Shown here: positions 26,101 to 33,724 of the stretch, in pieces | How positions within the stretch are numbered: position 1 is the first letter of the stretch | Layout of the letters: every line of letters starts with the position of its first letter | Origin: Flavobacterium fryxellicola | GTDB lineage: Bacteria; Bacteroidota; Bacteroidia; Flavobacteriales; Flavobacteriaceae | Direction: 5' to 3' | Assembly: GCF_900143245.1 (NCBI RefSeq) | Contig: NZ_FRDK01000006.1 | Coordinates: 1 to 64,000, forward strand | Length of the DNA: 64,000 nucleotides | The notes under the pieces: generated by a model | The model's input: only the letters and a program-made list of their open reading frames with translations | Told to the model about the DNA's origin: nothing | Database searches by the model: none | Made by a program: the position numbers and the translations under genes

Positions 26101-26307
26101 GGAAAATGGATTTTCAATTTGATGAGTATGTTTGCTTTTATATCCATTTTATTCACCTATTATGGGGTAAACTTTCACTTGGTAGGACTACATTCTTATG
26201 CTAGTGGTGAAGCACATTCCTTAAGTTGGATTTGGTATTCATTAGGAGGAATTGCTTTATTTGGTGCCGTTTCCTATCCAAAGTATAAGAAGTATTATAA
26301 GAAATAA
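23101..26307 (+). CDS. ccsA: Fused CcsB-CcsA cytochrome c heme-ligation protein
   Basis: System II cytochrome c biogenesis synthetase, 1068 residues, carrying both halves as one protein (CcsBA type). The N-terminal ResB/CcsB-like part has membrane segments near 10-30, 55-75 and 80-100 and a long periplasmic domain. The C-terminal CcsA part starts near residue 760 with several helices and holds the heme-handling WWD motif GRYWGWDPKETWALI (about 966-980) plus flanking His residues (HVAVIVASYG, YYGVNFHLVGLHSY). Between the halves (about 466-505) is an internal signal-peptide-like stretch (MKKAKLLTILMLLFGFNSFA) and a His-rich linker (HDHADHEGHAH). Such fusions are normal in Bacteroidota. A TACTTTTG -7-like box at 23062-23069 lies upstream. 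Confidence 0.9.
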   Translation: MDKKIFSFLFSTRLMAFLFIAYAVAMATGTFIESKYNTDTAKILIYNAWWFEAIHVFFLINFIGNIKRYQLLKKEKWATLLLHLSFILIIAGAFVTRYISYEGMMPIREGAAENQIFSDKTFLTVFVDGEYKGEMKRRIFEKKVLLSPATNNSFSISEKFADTPFEVEYENFIMGAKEYIKPDPNGIVYLKIVEAGDGGRHEHFLKEGEVQNIHNVLFSLNKYTDGAINITTTGSAYTIQTPFEGNFMRMADKLQGKVTKDNVQPLMMRSLYSIGEMRFVFPDPAVKGVVDYESENDFKAKTHEDALVLKVKADGQEKTVTLLGSKGKIGESKTVKIGTIDYTFFYGSKAYILPFKIKLNDFIAQKYPGTEKSYSSFESKVTVMDKETFDARIYMNNVLDHEGYRFFQSSFDPDEKGTVLSVNHDFWGTALTYAGYFMLYFAMMAIMFTKYSRFADIKRKLEVVKMKKAKLLTILMLLFGFNSFAQEQEHDHADHEGHAHTQAEAAPATHSNHIKEVLSQDELNALITKYKVPEGHAAKFGRLVIQDGGGRMKPINTFSSELLRKVSHDDSYKGMNSDQVFLSMTQYASYWIEIPIIYIKSGNDSIRKIIGIDKKAEFAPFVSFFDKKGNYKLTKYLEEAFKAANPNQFEKDFIETDKKVNLMESALSGRILKIFPIPEDKNNKWVSYLELNESGFKGMEATYTKNVLPLYFGSLANASSSNDFKTADELLESINGFQKRFGSKVIPSEEKITSEVLYNKYDVFKKLPYWYIFAAILMLMFTIMNIFKERKVLHYLVNFMHIVVIALFALHTFGLIARWYISGHAPWSNAYESIIYVAWATMFFGLAFDRKSKLTVASSAFVTAMILAAAYMNWIDPEIANLQPVLNSYWLMIHVAVIVASYGPFALGFILGAVSLLLILFTNEKNKAKMDLNIQEITYINELALTIGLIMLTIGNFLGGQWANESWGRYWGWDPKETWALISIMVYAFVIHARFVPSLRGKWIFNLMSMFAFISILFTYYGVNFHLVGLHSYASGEAHSLSWIWYSLGGIALFGAVSYPKYKKYYKK

Positions 26308-26324
26308 AAACTAAATATTTTCCA

Positions 26325-26361
26325 TAAAAAAAGGTTCAACTTTGTGGTTGAACCTTTTTTA
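26325..26361. terminator. Bidirectional terminator, ccsA / anti-sigma gene
   Basis: AAAAAAGGTTCAAC pairs with GTTGAACCTTTTTT around TTTGTG, between convergent genes. Confidence 0.85.
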
Positions 26362-26384
26362 GTGGTAGAGAAAAGAAGATTATT

Positions 26385-27170
26385 TTACACTTTTCCTAAA
26401 GCATACAATTGCTCCATTGTAGGAGTTAAACTTCCTCCTGCAGGTTCTAATGTAATTCCAAAAGCTTCAGCTTCATTAGCAGTATTCACTGCAAATAATT
26501 TTTGCTCATTCACGTTAAAATTTTCTAATAATCCAATGCTAGTAGGAGTCAACGGGCTTAATTTTAATGCCCAAACCTGATAAACCATTCCTTCAGGAGG
26601 TGTTGGTAAATTGGCAGCATCAATGTAAACAGCTTTTGTCTCTTGATTCCAATATACTTTTGCAGAGGATTCAGGTGCCACGGTTTGTCCGCCAAGAGCA
26701 ACAACCGTATTCTTAGTATCCCTTACAACTGCTAAGCTTGTCTCGATAGCAGAATTTTTTAGTTTCAAGACATTAAATTCTTTTTCTAATGTAGCTTTTT
26801 CAACTTCGGCAGTAGCTACTTGAGTTGTAATTTGGTTTAATTGATTGTATTGGTATCCAATACCTACTAATAAGAGCACGGCAGCTGCCCAGCCAATGTA
26901 TTGAGACCTATTTCTGCTAGGTTCTAATTGTATGACTTCTGTATGCTTAAGTTCTAGTTTTTCTTTGATTTTTTCAAAATTAGCTACAGAATGAAATGGT
27001 GAAAAGCTGGATGATAGCGCCACAATTGATTTCTCAATAGCAATAATTTCAGCATGTATTTCCGGGTTATTTTTTGCCATTTTGGCAACCTCCTCGCTTT
27101 CAGTTTCACTTAGTGAACCGTAAACATAGAGTTCTAGGATTCCTGATTCAATATATTCTTTTGTTTCCAT
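26385..27170 (-). CDS. Anti-sigma factor, RskA type
   Basis: A 261-residue membrane protein. The N-terminal part carries a zinc-less anti-sigma helical region (MAKNNPEIHAEIIAIEKSIV), a single membrane helix lies near 91-110 (YIGWAAAVLLLVGIGYQY), a coiled coil follows, and the C-terminal extracytoplasmic RskA domain is AKVYWNQETKAVYIDAANLP to GMVYQVWALKLSPLTPTSIG. It is expected to hold the ECF sigma factor encoded just upstream inactive until a periplasmic signal arrives. Its ATG overlaps the sigma stop by one base. Confidence 0.88.
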   Translation of the reverse strand: METKEYIESGILELYVYGSLSETESEEVAKMAKNNPEIHAEIIAIEKSIVALSSSFSPFHSVANFEKIKEKLELKHTEVIQLEPSRNRSQYIGWAAAVLLLVGIGYQYNQLNQITTQVATAEVEKATLEKEFNVLKLKNSAIETSLAVVRDTKNTVVALGGQTVAPESSAKVYWNQETKAVYIDAANLPTPPEGMVYQVWALKLSPLTPTSIGLLENFNVNEQKLFAVNTANEAEAFGITLEPAGGSLTPTMEQLYALGKV

Positions 27171-27700
27171 TATACTTTCAAATAATTTCGTAGATCGTTA
27201 ATACAGTTTCTATTTTGCGTTTTTACTGTCCCCAAGGGTATTGCCAGTTCATCTGAAGCTTCTTGCTGGGTATATCCTTTAAAAAACAGTAAATCAATTA
27301 TTTGAATACATTTTGGTTTTAGTCTTTTTACAAATTCCTGTAAACCTATAGTATCCATTTTTTCAGACAATTTAGAACTGTCTTCAAAGTGATTTACGAA
27401 ATTATCAGTAGAAAGGTTTTTTTGACTGTTATTAAAGTTTTTGGAACGCAATTTATCTATCGATGTATTTCTGGCAATATTAAGAATCCAAGTGTAGAAT
27501 CTTCCTTTACTCTCATGATATGAATCTATGTTTTTCCAAATTTTAACAAATACTTCCTGAAGTACGTCTTCAGCTTCTTCTCTATTTTTTACAAGAACAT
27601 TGATAACCGAAAATAAACTTTTGGAATACATATCATATAAATGCGTAAATGCCCTTTCGTCTTTCTTGTAAATTAGTACTAATAACTCTTCTTGACTCAT
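27170..27700 (-). CDS. ECF RNA polymerase sigma factor
   Basis: A 176-residue sigma-70 family factor with only regions 2 and 4. Region 2 is LYDMYSKSLFSVINVLVKNR, EEAEDVLQEVFVKIWKNIDS and GRFYTWILNIARNTSIDKLR. Region 4 is LKPKCIQIIDLLFFKGYTQQ and EASDELAIPLGTVKTQNRNC. The gene pair with RskA-like anti-sigma downstream is the usual SigK-RskA order. It is divergent from the DUF4331/TPR/TonB receptor genes, which are the obvious candidate regulon (inference). Confidence 0.92.
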   Translation of the reverse strand: MSQEELLVLIYKKDERAFTHLYDMYSKSLFSVINVLVKNREEAEDVLQEVFVKIWKNIDSYHESKGRFYTWILNIARNTSIDKLRSKNFNNSQKNLSTDNFVNHFEDSSKLSEKMDTIGLQEFVKRLKPKCIQIIDLLFFKGYTQQEASDELAIPLGTVKTQNRNCINDLRNYLKV

Positions 27701-27882
27701 ATCTTATTGTTTTTCTTCTACAAACTTATACATTCTTATTTAAAAATACTCGATTTTATGGAATTCAAGACAGTAAATAAAATAAAGTTAAAATAATTGT
27801 CTTTTTTTTAAGGATGTAAAGTATTGATTTAATGTGACTTAAAAATTAAATTGATTTTTTTTTATGATTTAGAAAACCAAAT

Positions 27883-27896
27883 CGGAAACCATTCCG
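27883..27896. promoter_or_regulatory. Inverted repeat upstream of the DUF4331 genes
   Basis: CGGAAACCATTCCG: CGGAA and TTCCG around ACCA, 35 bp before the ATG. The left arm also contains GGAAAC, like the -35 box of many ECF-dependent promoters. It may be the target of the neighbouring sigma factor; the -10 element is not evident. Confidence 0.35.
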
Positions 27897-27930
27897 TAAA
27901 TGACTTTATAACCTTTTAAATTTAAACAAA

Positions 27931-28584
27931 ATGAAAAAAACAAAAATGATTTTAGGTCTATCGCTAGTGGCGATTTCGGGCTTGATTTTAGTTGCGGCAG
28001 ATCACATCGATGCTCCAGGAACAATGTCAGGAGATGCAAGTGATATTACGGATGTATATGCTTTCCAAGGACAAAACACGAGTAATTTAGTATTTGCAGT
28101 TAACACACAAGGCTTGCTAAGTCCTAATGCTACAGGCGCTGCTACATTTAAAGACAATGTTATGGTAGAAATTAATATCGATAACAATGGGGATAATGTT
28201 GAAGATCTAGTGATTCAGGCAATTAAGAGAGACGACAAGATGTACTTCTTTGGTCCTGTTGCACCAGGAACAACGGGAACGTCTAGTACAATTAAAACTG
28301 CTGCTGCTTCAGGAAGTGTTTCCATATCTAAATATGGAGCAACTGCTTTGACTGCTGAGCAAAACGGAATGAAATTTTTCGCAGGACCAAGAGATGATCC
28401 CTTCTTTTTTGATTTAGGTCAATTTCAAGCGATTCTTGGAGGAACAGCTACAGGATTTAAAAATCCGGGAACAGATACTTTTGCTGGCACAAATGTGATG
28501 TCAATTGTTATCGAAGTTCCAAAATCAATGTTGGGTTCATCAAGCACAGTTGGTGTTTGGGCTGAAACTAAGAAAAAACAATAA
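27931..28584 (+). CDS. DUF4331 protein, N-terminal half
   Basis: A 217-residue secreted protein (signal MKKTKMILGLSLVAISGLIL, then AADHIDAP). The start of the mature protein, DHIDAPGTMSGDASDITDVY, is the classical N-terminal DUF4331 signature. NGMKFFAGPRDDPFFFDLGQ and VMSIVIEVPKSMLG are also family blocks. In full-length DUF4331 proteins (often about 450 residues) this is followed by the GRPAINTVF...RLADDVIDIE half, which is here encoded by the next gene. Function unknown; the acidic, Asp-rich body suggests metal or ligand binding (inference). Confidence 0.82.
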   Translation: MKKTKMILGLSLVAISGLILVAADHIDAPGTMSGDASDITDVYAFQGQNTSNLVFAVNTQGLLSPNATGAATFKDNVMVEINIDNNGDNVEDLVIQAIKRDDKMYFFGPVAPGTTGTSSTIKTAAASGSVSISKYGATALTAEQNGMKFFAGPRDDPFFFDLGQFQAILGGTATGFKNPGTDTFAGTNVMSIVIEVPKSMLGSSSTVGVWAETKKKQ

Positions 28585-28658
28585 TTATTTTATTAAAAAA
28601 AAGTAAAAACAGGAAATCGAAGAGTTGCGATTTCTAAATAAATTAAAACACAAACATC

Positions 28659-29213
28659 ATGAGTAAAACAAATAAATTCAAAATTATAACAATCGCACTA
28701 GTAGCTGCCGTTGTTTCAGTAAATTGTGACAATGACGATTCAAACGGGGATTCTACTGTTGGATTAGATTTTTCAGGAACTTACGTTCAGCAAGATCAAA
28801 TGGCTAGACCAGCAATCAATACCGTATTTGTTGCGTCAGGTCAACCTAAAGATGCATTCAATGCCGCAATTCCTTCCGCAATGGGAGCAACCTATCAATC
28901 TGTTTTTCAATCTAGATTATTAGCTTTAAATCCGGCGTATAGTACAAATGCTTTAGGTCAAACCGCTGCACAGCTTTCTGGTCTTTTGGCGACAGATGTA
29001 TTAGGAGTATCTAAAACTGCACCAACCACTTTCTTTGATGGAACTAATGTATTAACTGGAAGAGCTTTGGCAGATGACGTTATAGATGTTGAGTTGCTAT
29101 TGATTTTTGGTGGACCTACAGGAGGATCTAATCCAGGACTTACTAAAGATAATGTGAATTCAAATGATAAAGCATTTGGAACTTCTTTCCCGTACCTAGC
29201 TTCTGCTTGGTAG
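28659..29213 (+). CDS. DUF4331 protein, C-terminal half, lipoprotein
   Basis: A 184-residue protein with a lipoprotein-like signal (KIITIALVAAVVSVNCDNDD, Cys near 23). The body matches the C-terminal half of DUF4331: QDQMARPAINTVFVASGQPK, then LTGRALADDVIDVELLLIFGG, ND(K)AFGTSFPYLASAW. It complements the upstream gene, so the family appears split into two exported chains, each with its own signal. The intergenic gap is 74 bp without a terminator. A strong terminator follows this gene. Confidence 0.8.
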   Translation: MSKTNKFKIITIALVAAVVSVNCDNDDSNGDSTVGLDFSGTYVQQDQMARPAINTVFVASGQPKDAFNAAIPSAMGATYQSVFQSRLLALNPAYSTNALGQTAAQLSGLLATDVLGVSKTAPTTFFDGTNVLTGRALADDVIDVELLLIFGGPTGGSNPGLTKDNVNSNDKAFGTSFPYLASAW

Positions 29214-29221
29214 TATTTATC

Positions 29222-29269
29222 AAAAAAAGCAGGGCGGCATCCATAAGAACTATTCGCTCTGCTTTTTTT
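29222..29269 (+). terminator. Terminator or attenuator before the TPR gene
   Basis: AAAAAAGCAGGGCG pairs with CGCTCTGCTTTTTT (one G-U) across a 20-nt loop and is followed directly by the AAAC tract. Read-through would be needed to express the TPR and receptor genes from the upstream promoter. Confidence 0.7.
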
Positions 29270-29329
29270 AAACAAACAAACAAACAAACAAACAAACAAA
29301 CAAACAAACAAACAAACAAACAAACAAAC
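29270..29329. repeat. (AAAC)15 microsatellite
   Basis: Exactly 15 uninterrupted AAAC units, 60 bp, ending 10 bp before the ATG of the TPR lipoprotein gene. No reading frame of that gene runs into it (TAG at 29334-29336 in frame). Uninterrupted tetranucleotide tracts of this length are typical of slippage-prone phase-variable loci. Confidence 0.95.
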
Positions 29330-29339
29330 CAATTAGAGT

Positions 29340-30635
29340 ATGAAAACTTTAAAAACAATATCATTTTTGGTTTTTACGATCGGTTTCCTATTCGGTTGCG
29401 AAACTAAATCAGAACAAATTACAAAGGCAGATGACTATAGTAAATACTTGAATTTAAAGGGAAATAAAGCATTGACTTTTGCGCAGAAGGAAATAGAGTA
29501 TTGGCAAACAAAATACGATGCTGCTCCAAATCAAATGAGTTACTTAAGCCAGCTTGCAGCGAACTATCATACGCTTTTTGAACATACAGGTGATGTCAAA
29601 AATTTATATAAATCCGAAGAATTATTGACAAAATACAATGAATCGAATCAGTATTCAAGAGTATCAACCATTCGTTCCTTATCTAGAAATTATATTTCAC
29701 AACACCGTTTTAAAGAAGCTTTAGTTTTAGCAAACAAAGCATTAGCAATAGGTGAAGGAAAAAAAGAAACTCAAAAATTATTGTTTGACGTTCAAATGGA
29801 ATTAGGTAATTATACTGAAGCGGTAAAAAATTTAAATGCTATAAGAGATATGAGTAGTTTTGATTATTTAATCCGTCTGGCAAAATGGAACGACCATAAA
29901 GGAGATATAAATACGGCAATCACTTTCATGGAAAAAGCAAGAGATATTGCTGAAAAAGAGGGGGAGAAGGTTCTTAAAATTTGGTCTTATTCTAATTTAG
30001 GAGATTTTTATGGACATGCAGGAAGAATCCAAGAATCTTATGATAGTTTTTTAAAAACCTTATCCTTGGAGCCTAACTATTCCTATGCTTTAAAAGGAAT
30101 TGCTTGGATTGTCTTCTCTAAAGAAAGAAATACAGTTGAGGCTAAGCGAATTATTGACGTTATTGCTGCAACTCACAACACACCTGATTTTTATCTGCTA
30201 AAAACTCAAATTGCTCAATTTGAGGGAAATAAAGTGGAAGAAATGAAAAATAGAAAAGCCTATTTTTCTATGATGGAGCAAAATAATTATGGAGCGATGT
30301 ACAATAAATACAATGCCTTACTATTTGCTGATGATAAAAAAACGGCCCAAAAAGCATTAGATATTGCTAAAATCGAAGTGGAGCATAGACCTACTGCTGA
30401 TTCCTATGATTTACTGGCGTGGTCCTATTTAAATGTAGGTGAAAATAAAAAAGCCTTAGAAATAGCTCAAAATCATGTGATTGGAAAATCCTTTGAACCA
30501 AAGGTACAATACCATTTGGCCATGATTTATAAGTCAAATAATTTAGCGCTTAAAGCGAAACCTATTAAGGAAGAATTACTGACTAGTTTATATGAATTAG
30601 GTCCTAATTTCGAGCAAAAGGTAAACAAATTATAA
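29340..30635 (+). CDS. TPR-repeat lipoprotein
   Basis: A 431-residue lipoprotein (signal MKTLKTISFLVFTIGFLFGC, Cys20). The rest is helical with repeated TPR-like pairs: YLSQLAANYHTLFEHTGDVK, SYSNLGDFYGHAGRIQESYD, YSYALKGIAWIVFSKERNTV, AYDLLAWSYLNVGENKKALE-like blocks. TPR proteins beside TonB receptors usually act as periplasmic or membrane-anchored scaffolds. It is 3 bp before the receptor gene start, so cotranscribed. The start is placed just after the (AAAC)15 tract. Confidence 0.82.
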   Translation: MKTLKTISFLVFTIGFLFGCETKSEQITKADDYSKYLNLKGNKALTFAQKEIEYWQTKYDAAPNQMSYLSQLAANYHTLFEHTGDVKNLYKSEELLTKYNESNQYSRVSTIRSLSRNYISQHRFKEALVLANKALAIGEGKKETQKLLFDVQMELGNYTEAVKNLNAIRDMSSFDYLIRLAKWNDHKGDINTAITFMEKARDIAEKEGEKVLKIWSYSNLGDFYGHAGRIQESYDSFLKTLSLEPNYSYALKGIAWIVFSKERNTVEAKRIIDVIAATHNTPDFYLLKTQIAQFEGNKVEEMKNRKAYFSMMEQNNYGAMYNKYNALLFADDKKTAQKALDIAKIEVEHRPTADSYDLLAWSYLNVGENKKALEIAQNHVIGKSFEPKVQYHLAMIYKSNNLALKAKPIKEELLTSLYELGPNFEQKVNKL

Positions 30636-30638
30636 CGG

Positions 30639-32852
30639 ATGAAAAGTTTTATTTTAGTGTTGATTGCCCTCGTTGGGCTGTCTTCGTATGGCCAAATCCA
30701 AAAAGGAAAAGTCGTAGATCGTGATGGAAATCCTGTTGAAAACGCCTATTTAGTGAATACAAATTCCGAAAGTCATGCACACACGAACGAATTTGGATTG
30801 TTTAGTTTGGATAAAACAGTGATTGGAGATGCGATTAAAATAACCGCGTTAGGATATAAAAAATCAACTTTTACTATAGTTTCTTCAGACGATACAATTA
30901 TAATGGAAGATGATATTTTTAGATTAAATGAAATTGTTATTCAGCCCAAACTTTCAGCTATGAATGTAATTTCTAAAATAGATTTGCAAACGACACCCGT
31001 AAATTCTTCACAAGAAATTCTGCGAAAAGTACCAGGATTATTCATTGGTCAACATGCGGGCGGTGGGAAAGCGGAGCAGATATTTCTGAGAGGTTTTGAT
31101 ATAGATCACGGTACTGATATTGCTATTTCGGTCGATGGAATGCCAGTCAATATGGTTTCGCATGCGCACGGGCAAGGTTATGCGGATTTACATTTTGTGA
31201 TTCCAGAAACGGTAGAGAAAATAGATTTTGGAAAAGGCACGTATTATGCCAACAAAGGGGATTTTGCTACGGCAGGATACGTTGCCTTCCAAACTAAAGA
31301 TAAAATAGAAAAAAGTAGTATAGGTGTCGAAGCAGGGCAATTCAATACGCTTAGAACGGTGGGGCTTTTTAATCTTTTGGGCAACCAAAAAACACAAAGT
31401 GCTTATCTTGCTACAGAATACATTTTAACTGATGGTCCATTTGATTCTCCTCAAAATTTTAATAGGATTAATTTGTTAGGTAAATATGCTGCTATTTTAA
31501 ATGATAACAGTAAGTTTTCTATTTTAGCTTCTCGCTTTTCAAGCAAATGGGATGCCTCAGGTCAAATTCCACAACGTTTAGTCGATAATGGATCGATTTC
31601 TAGATTTGGTTCTGTTGATGACACCGAAGGCGGAACTACTTCTCGTACTAACTTTAATGCGAGTTTAAGCAAGCCAATAGATGAGAATACGTTTTTGAAA
31701 GCGAACGCTTTTTATTCCAATTACCAATTTGAATTGTACTCTAATTTCACTTTCTTTTTGAATGACCCCATAAATGGGGACCAAATTAAGCAGAAAGAAA
31801 ATCGAGATATTTATGGAATGAATGCGGAGTTGAATAAGAAAACAAAATTAAATGATATTGCTGTTGTATTGCAATATGGTGTCGGTTTTCGCGCTGATGC
31901 TACAAAAGACTCGGAACTTTCAAGTACACTAAATAGAAGAACAGTCATATCAAATAATAAGTTAGGCGATATTGATCAATCCAATTTGTTTTCCTATTTG
32001 AATGGAGAGTTTACTTTTGGAAAATTAATGATTAATCCGGCGCTGCGATTGGATTATTTCAAATTCAATTATCAAGATAAATTGATGGAGAATTATAAAA
32101 CACAATCGGAATCGAAAGTGAAGTTTTCTCCAAAACTAAATTTCATTTATTCTGAAAACAACAATTTGCAGTTTTTTGTAAAATCAGGAATGGGTTTTCA
32201 CTCTAACGATGCGCGAGTTGTGGTTCAAAATAATGGAAAACAGATTTTGCCAACAGCTATAGGAACGGACATAGGAACGATTTGGAAACCATTTCCGAAG
32301 CTAATAGTAAATTCAGCTTTATGGTATTTGTTTTTAGAACAAGAGTTTGTTTACGTAGGAGATGCTGGGATTATTGAGCCCAGCGGAAAATCAAGACGTA
32401 TGGGAGCAGAACTTGGATTGCGGTATCAGTTGAACGATTGGTTGTATTTTGATGCTGATGCAAATTATACCTATGCACGCAGTATAGACGAACCAAAAGG
32501 ACAAGATTATATTCCTTTGGCACCTGATTTTACCACAACAGGCGGATTAAGTTTCCAAAAAATACATGGTTTTTCCGGTGGTATTCGCTATCGTTATCTA
32601 AAGAATCGCCCGGCAAATGAAGATAATTCGATTGTTGCTAAGGGTTATTTTATATCCGACTTAAATGTTAATTACCAATATAAAAATATAAATTTTGGGT
32701 TAGCGGTAGAAAATATATTTGACACTGCTTGGAATGAGACGCAGTTTGCCACTGAATCTAGGCTACAAAATGAACCTGAAAGTGTCGAAGAAATTCATTT
32801 TACTCCCGGAACGCCTTTCTTTATGAAAGGAAAGATTACCTACACGTTTTAA
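30639..32852 (+). CDS. TonB-dependent outer-membrane receptor
   Basis: A 737-residue receptor. Signal peptide (MKSFILVLIALVGLSSYG), then a carboxypeptidase-like regulatory domain (KGKVVDRDGNPVENAYLVN, about 22-100), plug domain from about 105 (SSQEILRKVPGLFIGQHAGG), and a beta barrel ending in TYTF. The plug has a His-rich conserved loop: FDIDHGTDIAISVDGMPVN and MVSHAHGQGYADLHF, suggestive of metal or small-ligand binding in this branch (inference). It is transcribed with the TPR lipoprotein gene and probably the DUF4331 pair. Substrate unknown. There is no SusD partner. Confidence 0.9.
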   Translation: MKSFILVLIALVGLSSYGQIQKGKVVDRDGNPVENAYLVNTNSESHAHTNEFGLFSLDKTVIGDAIKITALGYKKSTFTIVSSDDTIIMEDDIFRLNEIVIQPKLSAMNVISKIDLQTTPVNSSQEILRKVPGLFIGQHAGGGKAEQIFLRGFDIDHGTDIAISVDGMPVNMVSHAHGQGYADLHFVIPETVEKIDFGKGTYYANKGDFATAGYVAFQTKDKIEKSSIGVEAGQFNTLRTVGLFNLLGNQKTQSAYLATEYILTDGPFDSPQNFNRINLLGKYAAILNDNSKFSILASRFSSKWDASGQIPQRLVDNGSISRFGSVDDTEGGTTSRTNFNASLSKPIDENTFLKANAFYSNYQFELYSNFTFFLNDPINGDQIKQKENRDIYGMNAELNKKTKLNDIAVVLQYGVGFRADATKDSELSSTLNRRTVISNNKLGDIDQSNLFSYLNGEFTFGKLMINPALRLDYFKFNYQDKLMENYKTQSESKVKFSPKLNFIYSENNNLQFFVKSGMGFHSNDARVVVQNNGKQILPTAIGTDIGTIWKPFPKLIVNSALWYLFLEQEFVYVGDAGIIEPSGKSRRMGAELGLRYQLNDWLYFDADANYTYARSIDEPKGQDYIPLAPDFTTTGGLSFQKIHGFSGGIRYRYLKNRPANEDNSIVAKGYFISDLNVNYQYKNINFGLAVENIFDTAWNETQFATESRLQNEPESVEEIHFTPGTPFFMKGKITYTF

Positions 32853-32884
32853 ATACCACAGTAAGATTTGTTGTTTATTTGTTT

Positions 32885-32922
32885 GGAAGCCTGGCAATTC
32901 ATAGTGTCAGGCTTCTTTTTTA
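32885..32922 (+). terminator. Terminator of the receptor operon
   Basis: AAGCCTG and CAGGCTT pair and are followed by CTTTTTT. It lies 35 bp after the receptor stop. Confidence 0.7.
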
Positions 32923-32994
32923 TTTAACTACTGTTTAACTAAAAAACACTTTTTTAAAACAAATATTTTTTTAATTTTATAAAAAATTTCAATT

Positions 32995-33582
32995 ATGAAA
33001 AAACTTGTATTTGTAGCCACCTGTACTTTACTATTATTTAGCTGCCAAAATCAGGCGCAACCTAAAAAATCTGAAACTACCATGAAAACACCAGCAATAG
33101 CAAAAGAAACCATTTATCAATTTAAAGTAGAAGATTTATCAGGCAAGAGTTTTGATTTTGCGTCTCTAAAAGGCAAGAAAATAATTATTGTAAATACTGC
33201 TTCAAAATGTGGTCTAACGCCACAATATAAAGATTTAGAAGCTACCTACAAAGAATATAAGGACAAAGGGTTGGTAATTGTGGGTTTTCCAGCTAATAAT
33301 TTTGCTTCACAGGAGCCAGGAACTAACGAAGAAATTGCTACTTTCTGTCAAATGAATTACGGGGTTTCTTTTCCTATGATGGATAAAGTATCTGTCAAGG
33401 GCGATGATATGGCAGCAATTTATCAGTTTTTGACTCAAAAATCTAAAAACGGTCTACAAGACTCTGCCGTAGAATGGAATTTTCAAAAATACCTAATCAA
33501 CGAAAAAGGAGAATTGGAAAAAGTAATTTCGCCACAAACTTTAGTAACTGACTCTGAAGTAATGAACTGGATCAAAGCATAA
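32995..33582 (+). CDS. Glutathione peroxidase family lipoprotein
   Basis: Thioredoxin-fold peroxidase of 195 residues, reducing hydroperoxides. Lipoprotein signal (MKKLVFVATCTLLLFSC, Cys17) places it in the envelope. The catalytic Cys is in NTASKCGLTPQYKDLEATY (Cys form, not selenocysteine). Other family blocks are GFPANNFASQEPGTNEEIAT(F)C, with a second Cys as likely resolving residue, and VEWNFQKYLINEKGE (Trp, Asn). Most such enzymes use thioredoxin instead of glutathione. It stands alone between two terminators. Confidence 0.9.
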   Translation: MKKLVFVATCTLLLFSCQNQAQPKKSETTMKTPAIAKETIYQFKVEDLSGKSFDFASLKGKKIIIVNTASKCGLTPQYKDLEATYKEYKDKGLVIVGFPANNFASQEPGTNEEIATFCQMNYGVSFPMMDKVSVKGDDMAAIYQFLTQKSKNGLQDSAVEWNFQKYLINEKGELEKVISPQTLVTDSEVMNWIKA

Positions 33583-33602
33583 TTACGTTCCAATAGTTTT
33601 AT

Positions 33603-33647
33603 AAAAAAAAGTGAGATTTTCAGTCAAATGAAAATCTCATTTTTTTT
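33603..33647. terminator. Terminator after GPx
   Basis: TGAGATTTTC and GAAAATCTCA pair around AGTCAAAT, with A and T runs outside. Confidence 0.8.
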
Positions 33648-33724
33648 AAATTTGATTCAGAAATTGCAACTATTTATCCAATCTAAATGAACCTTAATTC
33701 CTTGATGGTTAATTTATTTTTTAA

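Noticed and set aside
29143..29364. Frames made of repeated CLFV or NKQT across the AAAC tract
   Set aside because: Direct translation of a tetranucleotide repeat in several frames; no conserved sequence on either side.
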